Shown here piece by piece: positions 16,146 through 25,550 of a DNA stretch of 64,000 nucleotides. The position numbers and the translations under genes are program-made. Source of the DNA: DATHTS01 sp965219305. Lineage in GTDB: Bacteria; Acidobacteriota; Blastocatellia; Pyrinomonadales; Pyrinomonadaceae. How positions within the stretch are numbered: position 1 is the first letter of the stretch; each line of letters begins with the position of its first letter. The stretch is from assembly GCA_965219305.1 (NCBI GenBank), contig OZ244725.1, positions 744,001-808,000 of the forward strand, in the 5' to 3' direction. Under the pieces are notes generated by a model. That model searched no databases, had not been told where the DNA came from, and saw only the letters and a list, made by a program, of their open reading frames with translations.

Positions 16146-18105
16146 TTTTGTTCTCCTCCGTTGTATTATCTCTACTATTTTCTAACACTAAAAGTTTATT
16201 TAAGTCTGCAATCTCTTGTATGAAATCTAGTTCTTCAACATCAATAATTTCAAATTCATCTTGGTCTGTTTTGCTTTTTTCGTTTCCAATTAAATTATTT
16301 TCTACTGCTTTATTGTAAGCTTCCCATTCAGGAAAGAATAATGAGACGGTTGTTCCTTCATTTAGCACACTATTAAAAATAATTGCTGCATCGTGAATTT
16401 TGAGCAACCTTTTTGCAATAAATAAACCGATACCTCCGTTCGGCTTATCCTTTGAACTATAGGTCGTAGTAAGCTTACCTATATTTTCTTCCGAAATACC
16501 GCACCCCTCGTCAGAAATGCTAACTTTTATCCATGTTTCGTAAACTCCTGTATTAATATGTTTATTTTCTTCAGTTACTTCAGGAGGTAAAGTCTCAAGA
16601 GTTTGAATATCAATCTTAATTTCTCCTTTGTTATCTCCTTTTTCTATTATTGCTTCTATACTGTTTTTAAAGATATTAGATATTACCTGCTGAATCATCG
16701 GTGGAAAAGCACGGATAAAAACATCCTTATTTTTATTCTTAAAAAAAAATTTTTCTGTATTTAATCGATTTTCTATCTTAACTGATCTAATGGCTAGATT
16801 AATTACCTCGGTAATTGAAATCTTTTCCATAAATTTATCGGTTGCAAAATAATCTTGTGATGCTCTAATGAATGGAATTATCCTAGCAGTAGCAAATATC
16901 CTGTATCGGTCATTTTCTAGTCTTTCAATATATTTTTTAAGCCGGTTATTATTAGGAAAAGCTGTTTTTATGGTTTTTATGTCAGTTTGTAGATTTGCTA
17001 AAGGAGTTTTTAAGTCATGTTCAATACTAGCTGATATTAATCCTAAAACTGCTAAGTTACTTTTTTGATAAAGCAGTCTTCGGGTATTTAAAAGGTCGTA
17101 TTTGGTTTTAATAAATTTTGGATAATTTATCCTAAGCATTAAACCCATCATTCCCCATATATTTGCTGATTTGAGTATTAATGCAATAATAAAAGGCATT
17201 ATGACAAAACTTAATGGTAAGCCAAACAGAGTATCTGTTTGTTGCAAAAACAGCTTAAATGGATAAACAAACTGTAAAATTCCATATAGAAAAAAGGTGT
17301 ATGGCAATAATTTTAGAGATAATAATTTTTTGCTTCCTTTATCCTTGTTAGTCATCTCAGATACGAAATCACTTATTTTGAGACCTAGTAAACTCAAACT
17401 ATAACTAGTAAACAAAACACCGGGAATTGTCGCAATTGCAAAAATATAAGTGTAAGGACTTGAGATAAGTTGTGAAAAATCAAAAATAAGCAAAATAATT
17501 ATTGGAAGTATAGATATTACTGCCCATATAATTATGTGAATTCTTTCTAAATAAAGAATCAAATTTTTAAATTTGGAACTGTTCTTATTTGAATATTCTT
17601 CTGAGATTTCGTCTTCGTTATCCTCAAACTTTTGAACTGCTGCTGAGTAAAAGAAAATCGTTGATATCAACGAAAACAAAAATACCATTAATGAATAATT
17701 AAGGCAGTAATTACTATCGAATAAACAAGACGAACTGGTTGAATGAGATTCGCAGAAACTCTCAGAAACTATTGAGCATTTATCAACAAAAAAGAATTCG
17801 GAGATTAAATATACACTATTTGTAAACCATCCTACACTAATAAAAAGAAACGATCTTTGTTTAAAGAATTGGTAAGCAAAATAATAAGTAATTGTCAGCC
17901 CTAAAACAATAATCACTGAAACTTGTCCGAAAATTAATCGAACATCAACTAATTCATTTATTGCAGTTTTATCTATAAAAAAGTAAAGATAAATACCCAA
18001 GAACAAAATTATTAGGACAATGACTGTCAAGGGGACATTTCCTAGCTTTGGTTCTCTATTAATTTTAAGAACAATATTTTTAGATTTGTTGGGAATGTTT
18101 TCCAT
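16108..18105 (-). CDS. Membrane histidine kinase with eight transmembrane helices
   Basis: A 665-residue protein. About eight hydrophobic segments occupy residues ~25-325, with a Cys/Ser-rich extracytoplasmic loop around 108-135 (DKCSIVSESFC...SSSCLFDSNYC) that could form disulphides. A phospho-acceptor helix follows (SASIEHDLKTPLANLQ, His at 363), then an ATPase domain with ISNIFKNSIEAI, ISDEGCGIS and NGGIGLFIAKRLL. The last ~80 residues are acidic and then Gly/Thr-rich. It is the first gene of the operon and presumably senses an envelope signal and phosphorylates the overlapping response regulator. Confidence 0.9.
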   Translation of the reverse strand: MENIPNKSKNIVLKINREPKLGNVPLTVIVLIILFLGIYLYFFIDKTAINELVDVRLIFGQVSVIIVLGLTITYYFAYQFFKQRSFLFISVGWFTNSVYLISEFFFVDKCSIVSESFCESHSTSSSCLFDSNYCLNYSLMVFLFSLISTIFFYSAAVQKFEDNEDEISEEYSNKNSSKFKNLILYLERIHIIIWAVISILPIIILLIFDFSQLISSPYTYIFAIATIPGVLFTSYSLSLLGLKISDFVSEMTNKDKGSKKLLSLKLLPYTFFLYGILQFVYPFKLFLQQTDTLFGLPLSFVIMPFIIALILKSANIWGMMGLMLRINYPKFIKTKYDLLNTRRLLYQKSNLAVLGLISASIEHDLKTPLANLQTDIKTIKTAFPNNNRLKKYIERLENDRYRIFATARIIPFIRASQDYFATDKFMEKISITEVINLAIRSVKIENRLNTEKFFFKNKNKDVFIRAFPPMIQQVISNIFKNSIEAIIEKGDNKGEIKIDIQTLETLPPEVTEENKHINTGVYETWIKVSISDEGCGISEENIGKLTTTYSSKDKPNGGIGLFIAKRLLKIHDAAIIFNSVLNEGTTVSLFFPEWEAYNKAVENNLIGNEKSKTDQDEFEIIDVEELDFIQEIADLNKLLVLENSRDNTTEENKNGGTGTGNGSGT

Positions 18106-18293
18106 CTCAAAAAAGATTTTACATAAACATCGATCAAGAATTTCGTAATTCGGAAATTAAATTCGTTTCAGTAACTTTTATCTTAGAAAACTTTTAATTT
18201 AGTAAAACTAAATTTAAAATAAGTGAAAGTTTCACGCATATTAACAAATGAATAACAACAAGTCAACAAAAATTATCCTGACCGCGTAATGCC

Positions 18294-18456
18294 TCAAATT
18301 TTATGCTGACGTAAATTGTGATAATGAACATATAATTTTATCACTGCGGCGTACATTTCATTGCTCTTCGAGAATGCTATCGTTCTGCGATTTAATCTTT
18401 TCAAGTGCAGACGAAAGTTCAAATTGACTCGCTCGATTCGTTGCGTTTGTAGCGTG
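18294..18456 (-). pseudogene. IS1-family-like transposase, C-terminal remnant
   Basis: The minus strand reads TLQTQRIERVNLNFRLHLK, then RLNRRTIAFSKSNEMYAAVI and KLYVHYHNLRQHKI before a TGA. The spacing ...T.RIER.N..LR..L.R..R.T..FSKS... is that of the IS1 transposase C-terminus. In-frame stops appear just upstream, so only this tail survives. No terminal repeats were found. Confidence 0.7.
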
Positions 18457-18638
18457 ATCTGATGATCGAACTCGACGGGTGGAAAGTATTATTAAAGAAT
18501 CTGGAAATCGGGTGAGGAGAATATCGGGACTTCGGTTTTGTCAGACTGCGTTCTGATGGCAGAGTGTGGGCGCGTTTGATCGGCATTTAGGCGAGCGAGA
18601 CAAAGAGTACCTGCTATTAACGAAAAGTCAGACTACTT

Positions 18639-19583
18639 AACCCAAGTTGCCAGTTATAAGGCACTCGATATTTGAAATAAGAAAAGTCTCCTCCTACAAT
18701 TTTGTTGGCTGACAAAATTTTACAGGAGAAGACTTTTATATGTGCGATAGCACTCTTGCAATATACTGTTTTATTGATGACTTTCTCAAGGCGAGCGGTC
18801 ACAAAGAAGATATTCGTGTCGAAGTTACCGACTCGGAAGTAATGACCATCGCTATTACGGCGATGCTTCATTTTGGCGGTAATTTCGAGCATTCGCGTCT
18901 TGTTTTGCACCAGCTCGGCTTGGTCAAACGCCTTCTGTCGCGGTCGCGGTTTTCGCGTCGCGTCAATCGGCTGGCTGATTTGATCCATCTGATATTTCAC
19001 AAACTGGGCGCAGTTCGCTGGGCAGTTGCATTGGGAATCGCGCTACGTGCTTGATTCGTTTCCCGTGCCAGTATGCGATAACATTCGCATTAACAGATGC
19101 CGGATCGTGCAAGGTGAACTTTATCGCGGGAAGATGCCATCGAAACGACGCTATTTCTACGGCGTTCGAGTGCAGATTATGGCAACGACCGACGGCATTC
19201 CGCTGGAGTTTTGTATTATGCCGGGAAGCGTTTCGGATTTGCAGGGCATCGCCGAACTCGCGCTTGATCTGCCCGAGATGGCGCAGCTTTTTGTCGATGG
19301 CGGATATAATTTCTACGAATGGGAAGATTATTTGCACGAAAGCGGGCAAATTGATCTGCAAGTTCCGCGTCGGAGAAACTCCACACGCGGGCGCGAACCG
19401 TGGTTGGAACTGTATAAAACGCAGATCAGAAAATATATCGAAACGACGATTGGAGAAATAACAAAGTTGTTTCCGAAAAAGATTCACGCGACAAATTTAA
19501 ATGGCTTTTTATTGAAGATCGCTTTGTTTTTATTTGCTTATCAGATTGACAAAGCGTTTGTTCAATAACTAGCAACTTGGGTT
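18639..19583 (+). mobile_element. IS982-family insertion sequence
   Basis: AACCCAAGTTGCCAGTTAT at the left and, inverted, AACCCAAGTTGCTAGTTAT at the right are 19-bp terminal repeats with one mismatch enclosing 945 bp. The transposase inside is IS982-like and frameshifted. Flanking bases (ACTACTT on the left, ATATAAA on the right) show no convincing target duplication, which suggests a deletion next to the element after insertion. Confidence 0.88.
18740..19568 (+). pseudogene. IS982-family DDE transposase, frameshifted
   Basis: The first part (18740 on) reads IYCFIDDFLKASGHKEDIR, VTDSEVMTIAITAML and SRFSRRVNRLADLIH up to LGAVRW; the second (from about 19026) continues in another frame as LHWESRYVLDSFPVPVCDN, RRYFYGVRVQIMATTDGIPL and DLPEMAQLFVDGGYN. 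Together they make the normal ~270-residue IS982 transposase with DSFPVPVCDN as the second catalytic Asp region. The shift lies near 19020, where one extra base (the G run of CTGGGCAG) would account for it. IS982 members normally use a single frame, so this copy is probably dead. Confidence 0.88.
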
Positions 19584-19928
19584 ATATAAAATAATAAGTT
19601 GGGCGCAAACATTTCTGACAAAAGCAGACGTTGAAGTAATGCCCTGCGACCTAATATTAAAGTGATGAATCCAATTACGCTCTTTAATCAGCTTCGCAAC
19701 TAATGCCGTTTTACCGATTCCTGGTTCGCCCTTTATTAAAATATAGCCAGACCGAAAAGCCGGATTCTCAATAAATTTATCAATCCCGTCAAAAATGAAT
19801 TGACGACCGACAAAGTTTCGCGTTCGCTCCTCTATTAAATTTGCGAACTGCTTATTGCGGAGATGGCGAGTCAATAAAGGTGGAACTTGTTCTGGTAAAA
19901 ATATATTGTTTGAATTATTTAAATTCAT
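19584..19928 (-). pseudogene. STAND/NACHT-type NTPase, cut off by the IS982 element
   Basis: The first ~115 residues remain: a short N-terminus, then RNFVGRQFIFDGIDKFIENP, SGYILIKGEPGIGKTALVAK (Walker A GEPGIGKT) and VHHFNIR-like HHFNIRSQGIT, ending FVRNVCAQLI where the insertion sequence begins. The closest known style is the NACHT/WD40 STAND proteins, which use this P-loop region before a C-terminal sensor. Walker B and all later domains are missing and not seen on the far side of the insertion, so the remainder was deleted. STAND NTPases are common in antiphage systems; this one is no longer functional. Confidence 0.8.
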
Positions 19929-20328
19929 TGTGCCAGTTGTTTATTATTATTAGATTTTAATATTTTGCTAATTACCGCAAAGTAGATCAGCCCGCCTCAA
20001 CTAATTCTAAACTTTATTACTTTTTTTGTAGTATTTGAATACGAAAGTAATTCTTGAGACATATTTCTTAATTAAACTTGTTGGTCTACTCACAAAGCAA
20101 TAATTCCATAAAAATTATAATTGCAAATAACTCAACCGAATAATTACAATTGTAAACATTTTGAACTTAATTAAAAATTATAGTTAAAAAAATGAACTGA
20201 AAAAAATACAAAATTTAATTTTGAGAGATAAATTAAGGAACTATATAACTAGCTTGTAAAACTTCAAAAAATATGTTAAAAATCGTTTAATTATTATTTG
20301 CTAATACTTATATTTTCGAGAGTAGATT
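19929..20328. other. AT-rich spacer upstream of the tns operon, no gene seen
   Basis: 400 bases of very AT-rich DNA between the broken NTPase and tnsA, with several imperfect AATTATAATTG/CAATTGTAA repeats (around 20115-20155). It probably holds the promoter of the transposition operon. No end-type repeats were found here. Confidence 0.5.
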
Positions 20329-21069
20329 ATGGCAATTTTTCGATCTAAAGATGAATCTGGGTGTTCAAAAAGCAATGAAGAATTGAGTGATTTTTTGCCT
20401 CTATATAATTCACCGGTGTATAGCGGACCTCAAACGCGTTATGGTAATAACCGATGGGAAGTTTATAGCTCTAAACTTAAACGTAACATTACTTTATACA
20501 GTAATCTGGAGTATGATCATTGGGTTCTGATTGAATTTAATTCAGAAGTCTTATTTTTTTGTGAACAACCTTTGAAAATCAAGATTAAACTTCCAACCCG
20601 TACAGTAACCAGTATCTTTGATATGTGGATTCAGTGGAAATCAGGCTTGGAAGAATTTCGTGAGATAAAGTTTGAGGAAGAACTAAAAGATTTTGGGACT
20701 AACTCAAGAATTAATTGGCAGATACAGGCACAGCAAAAATGGTGCGAACTTAACAATAAAAAATATTCAGTCATCACAGAAAAGTATATTAGGTCAAATT
20801 CAGTTTACTTATCTAATCTAAAGATAATTCTACGTCATATTGATGGTGAAAACAGCAAACAGAAAGATTTAATTATTGAGAGAATTCTACGATTGTTATC
20901 AGATCAAAAAGAATTATCAATCGGAAAAATAGAAAAAACTTTTTCTGATTTAGAGTCTTTTACTGTTAGAACTGCGCTTTTTGAGTTATTATATAATGGC
21001 AAACTAATCTGTGATTTGAAAGAAAAGCCTTTGGATTTGAGATCAATTGTGGAGAAGAAAAATGATTAG
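20329..21069 (+). CDS. tnsA: TnsA-like transposon endonuclease
   Basis: A 246-residue protein. In Tn7, TnsA cuts the 5' strands at the transposon ends so the element leaves by cut and paste. The restriction-enzyme-like catalytic set is visible: E61 in NLEYDHWVLIEF, D98 in TSIFDMWIQW and E112-x-K114 in FREIKFEE, and the family's FCEQPLKI follows the first motif. The C-terminal ~90 residues are a winged-helix-like region (IERILRLLSDQKELSIGKIE). The tnsB start codon lies inside its last codons. The presence of TnsA predicts clean excision instead of cointegrate formation. Confidence 0.9.
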   Translation: MAIFRSKDESGCSKSNEELSDFLPLYNSPVYSGPQTRYGNNRWEVYSSKLKRNITLYSNLEYDHWVLIEFNSEVLFFCEQPLKIKIKLPTRTVTSIFDMWIQWKSGLEEFREIKFEEELKDFGTNSRINWQIQAQQKWCELNNKKYSVITEKYIRSNSVYLSNLKIILRHIDGENSKQKDLIIERILRLLSDQKELSIGKIEKTFSDLESFTVRTALFELLYNGKLICDLKEKPLDLRSIVEKKND

Positions 21070-23041
21070 GTACAGGGTGAGATTTAGCCGAAATAACTTA
21101 GATCCTCAAATTAAGGATGTGTCAACTTGGGCAACGGTTGATCCAAGCCAATTGAGCGATGAACAAGCAAGTCGATTCAAGAATTTAAAAGAGGCAATTT
21201 CTGACTATCTTTCAGATGTGTCAGTCGAAAAGATTTGTAAAGAAAAAGGGGTAACAAAGCAAGGTTTAATTAGACTTGTCAAGAGATGTATTACAATGCA
21301 CCAGGATGGGAGAATTTGGGGCTTTCGAGCACTGATTTCAAATTCGAGGCAAAAACAATACGAGCGCAAAGCGGAAACAAATAGTAAGAAAAAATCTAAG
21401 CATGGTGGGAATTCAGGAGAGATGTCCAAACTTTTTGATAGAATTCCTGATATTAAAGAATACATTGATACTCTTTTTTTACAAAATTATGAAAAGGGAG
21501 TTGTTCACGAGTCGCAAATTCCGTTCAAGTCAATTCATAAAAGATTTCTTGAAAGATGTCGAAAAGAGGGCATTGCACCAGACACTTATCCATTTACAGT
21601 AAAAAATTTGGGTTATGTCGCCTTATGGAAGTACCTAAAAAAATTATTCAAACAAGAACAAGAACGTGGAACTAGAGTCCGCTACGGTAAGGACGTAGCA
21701 AGAAATTTAAAGACTCAACTAAACAATGAATCCGAAAGAGATAAAGTAACCCGTCCCTATCAACGAGTTGAATTTGATGCGCATAGGTTGGATGTTTTCT
21801 GCACTATATCTATTCCCACAATTTTGGGGGGATATATAAAAAAAGTAGTCGATAGAATTTGGCTCCTCGTAATAATAGATATTTATACCCGTGCCGTCCT
21901 TGGGTATCACTTCTGCTTTAATAATCAATACAGTAAAGATGACGTACTTTTGTGTGTCAAAAATGCAATTATCCCGTGGCGAAAGAAAACACTGACAATA
22001 CCAGCACTTAAGTATCCCGAACGGGGTGGTTTCCCCTCTGGGGTTTTCAAAGAATTGGAATGGGCATTATGGGACGAATTAGCGTATGACAATGCTAAAG
22101 CTAATTTAGCGGGGGATGTTAGAGAAAGGTTAACCTCGGTTGTTAATTGCGCGATAAATGCTGGTCCGGTTGGTATGCCTGAACGACGTCCTTTCATTGA
22201 AAGATTTTTTCAGACTTTAGAGGAAAATGGGTATCATCGCCTTCCTTCAACTACAGGTGGGAATCCTAGAGATTCAAGACGTAATAATCCTGAACAGAAA
22301 GCTCTTGAATTTGATATTGAACTTGAACATATTGAGGAATTAACCGAAGTTATGCTGGCAAATTATAACGGTGAGCCTCACTCAGGAATAGGATATCGGT
22401 CACCAATTGAACTTCTGGAGTATTATATTAACTCGAATAATATTCTGCCCAGACAGATACCAGTAAATCAGCGCAGTAATTTGAAATTATTGGACATAAA
22501 GGTTACACGAATAGTCAGAGGTTCAATAGCGTCGGGTAAAGCACCACATATCAACTATGAAGGTGGAAAGTATCGCAACGATGTATTAGCACGTAGTCCT
22601 GACCTTATTGGTAAAAAAATTACCTTGATTATTGATCCATCCGATGTCCGCTTGATAACTGCATTTCTTCCAAATGGTGCGGAATTTGGAGTTTTGGCAG
22701 CACAAGGAGCTTGGAGTAGGTCGCCTCATACGCTCACGATGCGTAAAGAAATTCTTAATCTAAAAAACAAGAAACTTATTTGGTACACTCAGTCTGACGA
22801 TCCTGTGCAAATATATTTAGACTATTTAGGGAAAAAATCTCTTAAAAGTAAGTCTTCAAGAGGGAAGTTAGTGACTGCACAACGAACTCAAAAAGCAAAA
22901 CTCCTTAGCATTAATGTGAATGAAGAATTACAAAGTCACTCTATTTCTACAGAGCGGAAGAAATCTAAGTCGAAAAAGAAAAATTCAGTTAAGGCGGAAT
23001 CCAAAAAAATATTACCAAGGTTGAAGACTTTTACTTATTAA
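21062..23041 (+). CDS. tnsB: TnsB-like DDE transposase
   Basis: A 659-residue Mu/Tn7-type integrase. An N-terminal helix-turn-helix region (SVEKICKEKGVTKQGLIRLV) recognises the end repeats; the retroviral-integrase-like core carries D239 (VEFDAHRLDVF), D343 (LAYDNAKANL) and E380 (PFIERFFQTLEENGY); a Mu-type C-terminal domain and a Lys-rich tail for TnsC contact follow. The start at 21062 (MIRYRVRF) has GGAG 8 bases upstream and overlaps tnsA by 8 bases. TnsB joins the 3' ends to target DNA with a 5-bp stagger, matching the ATTCG duplication seen here. Confidence 0.94.
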   Translation: MIRYRVRFSRNNLDPQIKDVSTWATVDPSQLSDEQASRFKNLKEAISDYLSDVSVEKICKEKGVTKQGLIRLVKRCITMHQDGRIWGFRALISNSRQKQYERKAETNSKKKSKHGGNSGEMSKLFDRIPDIKEYIDTLFLQNYEKGVVHESQIPFKSIHKRFLERCRKEGIAPDTYPFTVKNLGYVALWKYLKKLFKQEQERGTRVRYGKDVARNLKTQLNNESERDKVTRPYQRVEFDAHRLDVFCTISIPTILGGYIKKVVDRIWLLVIIDIYTRAVLGYHFCFNNQYSKDDVLLCVKNAIIPWRKKTLTIPALKYPERGGFPSGVFKELEWALWDELAYDNAKANLAGDVRERLTSVVNCAINAGPVGMPERRPFIERFFQTLEENGYHRLPSTTGGNPRDSRRNNPEQKALEFDIELEHIEELTEVMLANYNGEPHSGIGYRSPIELLEYYINSNNILPRQIPVNQRSNLKLLDIKVTRIVRGSIASGKAPHINYEGGKYRNDVLARSPDLIGKKITLIIDPSDVRLITAFLPNGAEFGVLAAQGAWSRSPHTLTMRKEILNLKNKKLIWYTQSDDPVQIYLDYLGKKSLKSKSSRGKLVTAQRTQKAKLLSINVNEELQSHSISTERKKSKSKKKNSVKAESKKILPRLKTFTY

Positions 23042-23053
23042 GGGGGGCATCAT

Positions 23054-24046
23054 ATCAGACAGACACAATCATTCATACGACCAATTGTAGTTACTGGAAG
23101 ACATCCGGTTGAAACAACGCGTTACTTGTTAGGTACTCAGGTTATAAGTAACTTTCAACATACTGTTTGTCAGTGGATCGATAATCGGGCTCCAGGTGGG
23201 ATGATTTATGGTAAGCCTAGATACGGTAAGACTAGAGCAATTAAGTATTTATGTCTGGCACTGCCAGGTCTTTACAATAATATACCTGTATTTTCATGTC
23301 CTTGTAGAGATTACAAACAACCATCTGAAGCGACTTTTTTTGAAGATTTACTTCGGGCATCAGGTCATTCGTTGTTTTCAAAGGGAGATAGTCGCGCAAA
23401 AAGAAATAGGTTGAAGGAGTTTTTATTTGAAAAAGTCGATAATACGGGACAAGACAGGCTAATTTTATTCTTGGATGAAGCTCAAAAACTCCACGAACAG
23501 CAGTACAAGTGGTTAATTGACATACATAATGAACTAGACGATATGGGAATAAGTCTTATCGTCCTTTTAGTTGGGCAACCTGAGTTAATGCACCAGTATT
23601 CTGCGTTTTCGCTTGCTGATAAAAAACAGATTATAGGACGTTTTATGGTGCATCAGCACGAATTTAAAGGCGTTTCCAATATAAGCGACGTGTCAGTATG
23701 TCTGAGTGGGTATGATGAGGACTCGGAGCATCCAACAGGTAGCGGTTGGTCATTTACGAAATATTTTTATCCATCAATTTTTAGTTCCGGTTGGCGGTTG
23801 GCAGATTCTGCGGAAGACTTGTGGGAGGCATTTACCCAAACGCATGAGACATATGGTTTTGTTGGAGATCTCAATATACCAATGCAGTATTTTTGTAGAA
23901 CCGTTGAATATGTGATGAAAAAATTTAGTACGCTTCACGAAAAAGAGCCAAAATTGTCGATCAAAGTTTGGAAGGAAGCAATAAGTTGTTCAGGATATAT
24001 TGAGGCAGAAGAAAAGGATGGAAATAAGGCTACAAGGGAATATTAA
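23054..24046 (+). CDS. tnsC: TnsC-like AAA+ transposition regulator, no standard start codon
   Basis: About 330 residues. Walker A is IYGKPRYGKTRAI and Walker B LILFLDEAQKL, followed by a sensor-type LIVLLVGQPEL. TnsC forms an ATP-bound filament that joins TniQ at the target to TnsB at the ends. Family-like residues (SFIRPIVVTGRHPVETTRYL) lie upstream of the first usable start, a TTG at 23126 without a ribosome site. An AAGGGGGG directly after the tnsB stop sits 6 bases before ATC (23054), which I take as the likely start; ATC may stand for a mutated ATG. Confidence 0.87.
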   Translation: MRQTQSFIRPIVVTGRHPVETTRYLLGTQVISNFQHTVCQWIDNRAPGGMIYGKPRYGKTRAIKYLCLALPGLYNNIPVFSCPCRDYKQPSEATFFEDLLRASGHSLFSKGDSRAKRNRLKEFLFEKVDNTGQDRLILFLDEAQKLHEQQYKWLIDIHNELDDMGISLIVLLVGQPELMHQYSAFSLADKKQIIGRFMVHQHEFKGVSNISDVSVCLSGYDEDSEHPTGSGWSFTKYFYPSIFSSGWRLADSAEDLWEAFTQTHETYGFVGDLNIPMQYFCRTVEYVMKKFSTLHEKEPKLSIKVWKEAISCSGYIEAEEKDGNKATREY

Positions 24047-25472
24047 TCAAATTTCGGGGTTAGAAGATACGAAAAATTATTGTTGGCGTAAAAATTTAGT
24101 AAGTCCCTATGAGTCTCTCTGGTCTATATTGCATAAATTTGCCTCACTAAATGCTGCTAACGCATCAAGTGTCCGAAGTATATTTGGAAAGGATTCTGAT
24201 CATATAGATACAGCCAATCACTGGAAATGGAACGAACGCGATGATTTAAGGTACTTTGGTGGATTAGATCCACTCAAGGTTGCACAAATTACTAATCTCG
24301 AAGATCAAGTTATAAAAGAATCAGTAATACAAACTTTTATTAAGCAAAATGAGCGACAATCTCATAGTTGTACGGTTTTAAGATTTTGTAAAAGTTGCTT
24401 ACAGGCAGGATTTCATAGTTCATTGTTTCAACTTCTATTTCTTAAAAATTGTCCCTTTCATAAGGAGGAATTTCTTACTCGTTGTCCAAATTGTGGGGAG
24501 GAAATATCTTACCGACTTAACAATAATGCCTTAAAAAAACCGTATGGTTGTGCAAAATGCAGTAAAGTCTTTTACCAGGCTTTGCTAAAAATTGGATACC
24601 GGATACCTGTGGTAAAGGAAAGAGATCAAATACTTGAATTAATTGGGAATTGGCTAATAAATAGAGTTAAAAGAGAAACATTGGGGCGAACGTTGAATAT
24701 AAATAATTCAGGTAGTTCAGTTTTTTTTTTAGAACGAAAGAATAAAACAATTTCCAATCTTATCAGATACTGGATAGATGCTTTTAATCCATCAGATAGA
24801 GTTAATCAAGCTTTGAAGCATCAAATATCTGATTCTAGGAATTCTTATGTAAAGATTCCTTTTAGGGTTATTAACGAGAATAAATCAAGAACAGATTTAT
24901 TTGGTAAAGAGTGGGATCAAGATTTATATGGTATTTATAAATCAATTGGTCGGCACTTGAAAAAGACTTGTTTGGCTGAACACGTAAAGTGTATTGAAAA
25001 TTTTGGGCGGAATCTTTGGTGGGACAAATACGCACTCTCTCGTGATGGTAAGATCTGCGAGTTTGCAAATGCCTTTTTACTATGGCGAATGTATTTTGAA
25101 GGACTTGACCATCCAAGTTTACTTTTTAAAAAATTCAAGGGGTATGGTTTTGGGAGGTTGCATATAGAATGGCAACCGCCTAATTTAGGTTTTTCTGAAT
25201 CAATTCTCAAGAGAATATTTGCTATTGAATGTTCCTGGGCATTTTTTGAATGCATACTAATAGCAAACAGATTTCATAGACGTGATTCTTATTCCTTCAA
25301 TTGGGTTTATCTTAATAAAAGTTTTACTCCTTATTGGATAGTTGAACCAATTTTGAAAGAAAAGAGAGTAAGCTACTATAATTTTCACTATTGGATTGAT
25401 TATTCAGAATTAAAAGAACGTGAATCATTTAAATCATTTGAGAATTATAACAAACTAATTGATATTCCATAG
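24018..25472 (+). CDS. tniQ: TniQ/TnsD-like target selector
   Basis: About 484 residues. The N-terminal TniQ signature PYESLWSILHKFASLN is followed by zinc-binding clusters: CKSC, then NCPFHKEEF, CPNCGEEI and CAKCSKVF (residues ~120-190). The long C-terminal part (EHVKCIENFG.., LHIEWQPPNLG) would read a specific target site, as TnsD does at glmS. The gene overlaps tnsC by 29 bases and ends 56 bases before the first right-end repeat. Its length fits a DNA-binding TnsD type better than the short TniQ of CRISPR-guided elements. TTG at 24000 is an alternative start. Confidence 0.9.
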   Translation: MEIRLQGNINQISGLEDTKNYCWRKNLVSPYESLWSILHKFASLNAANASSVRSIFGKDSDHIDTANHWKWNERDDLRYFGGLDPLKVAQITNLEDQVIKESVIQTFIKQNERQSHSCTVLRFCKSCLQAGFHSSLFQLLFLKNCPFHKEEFLTRCPNCGEEISYRLNNNALKKPYGCAKCSKVFYQALLKIGYRIPVVKERDQILELIGNWLINRVKRETLGRTLNINNSGSSVFFLERKNKTISNLIRYWIDAFNPSDRVNQALKHQISDSRNSYVKIPFRVINENKSRTDLFGKEWDQDLYGIYKSIGRHLKKTCLAEHVKCIENFGRNLWWDKYALSRDGKICEFANAFLLWRMYFEGLDHPSLLFKKFKGYGFGRLHIEWQPPNLGFSESILKRIFAIECSWAFFECILIANRFHRRDSYSFNWVYLNKSFTPYWIVEPILKEKRVSYYNFHYWIDYSELKERESFKSFENYNKLIDIP

Positions 25473-25527
25473 GATAGATTATACTGAAAAAATTATAAGT
25501 TTTTCCGTTTCAGCAGGATACAGGGAA

Positions 25528-25546
25528 AGACAACAACTTTAGTTTA
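25528..25546 (-). repeat. Right-end repeat R2 (probable TnsB site)
   Basis: AGACAACAACTTTAGTTTA, the same core as the terminal copy, 23 bases inside it. Confidence 0.88.
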
Positions 25547-25550
25547 TTGA

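Noticed and set aside
18740..19054. Two separate functional transposase genes (18740-19054 and 19026-19568)
   Set aside because: Together they make one IS982 transposase; members of this family normally use one frame, so a frameshift is more likely than programmed recoding.
18632..19590. Target duplication around the IS982 element
   Set aside because: The flanks ACTACTT and ATATAAA do not match; a TTAA/TTAT resemblance is too weak to count.
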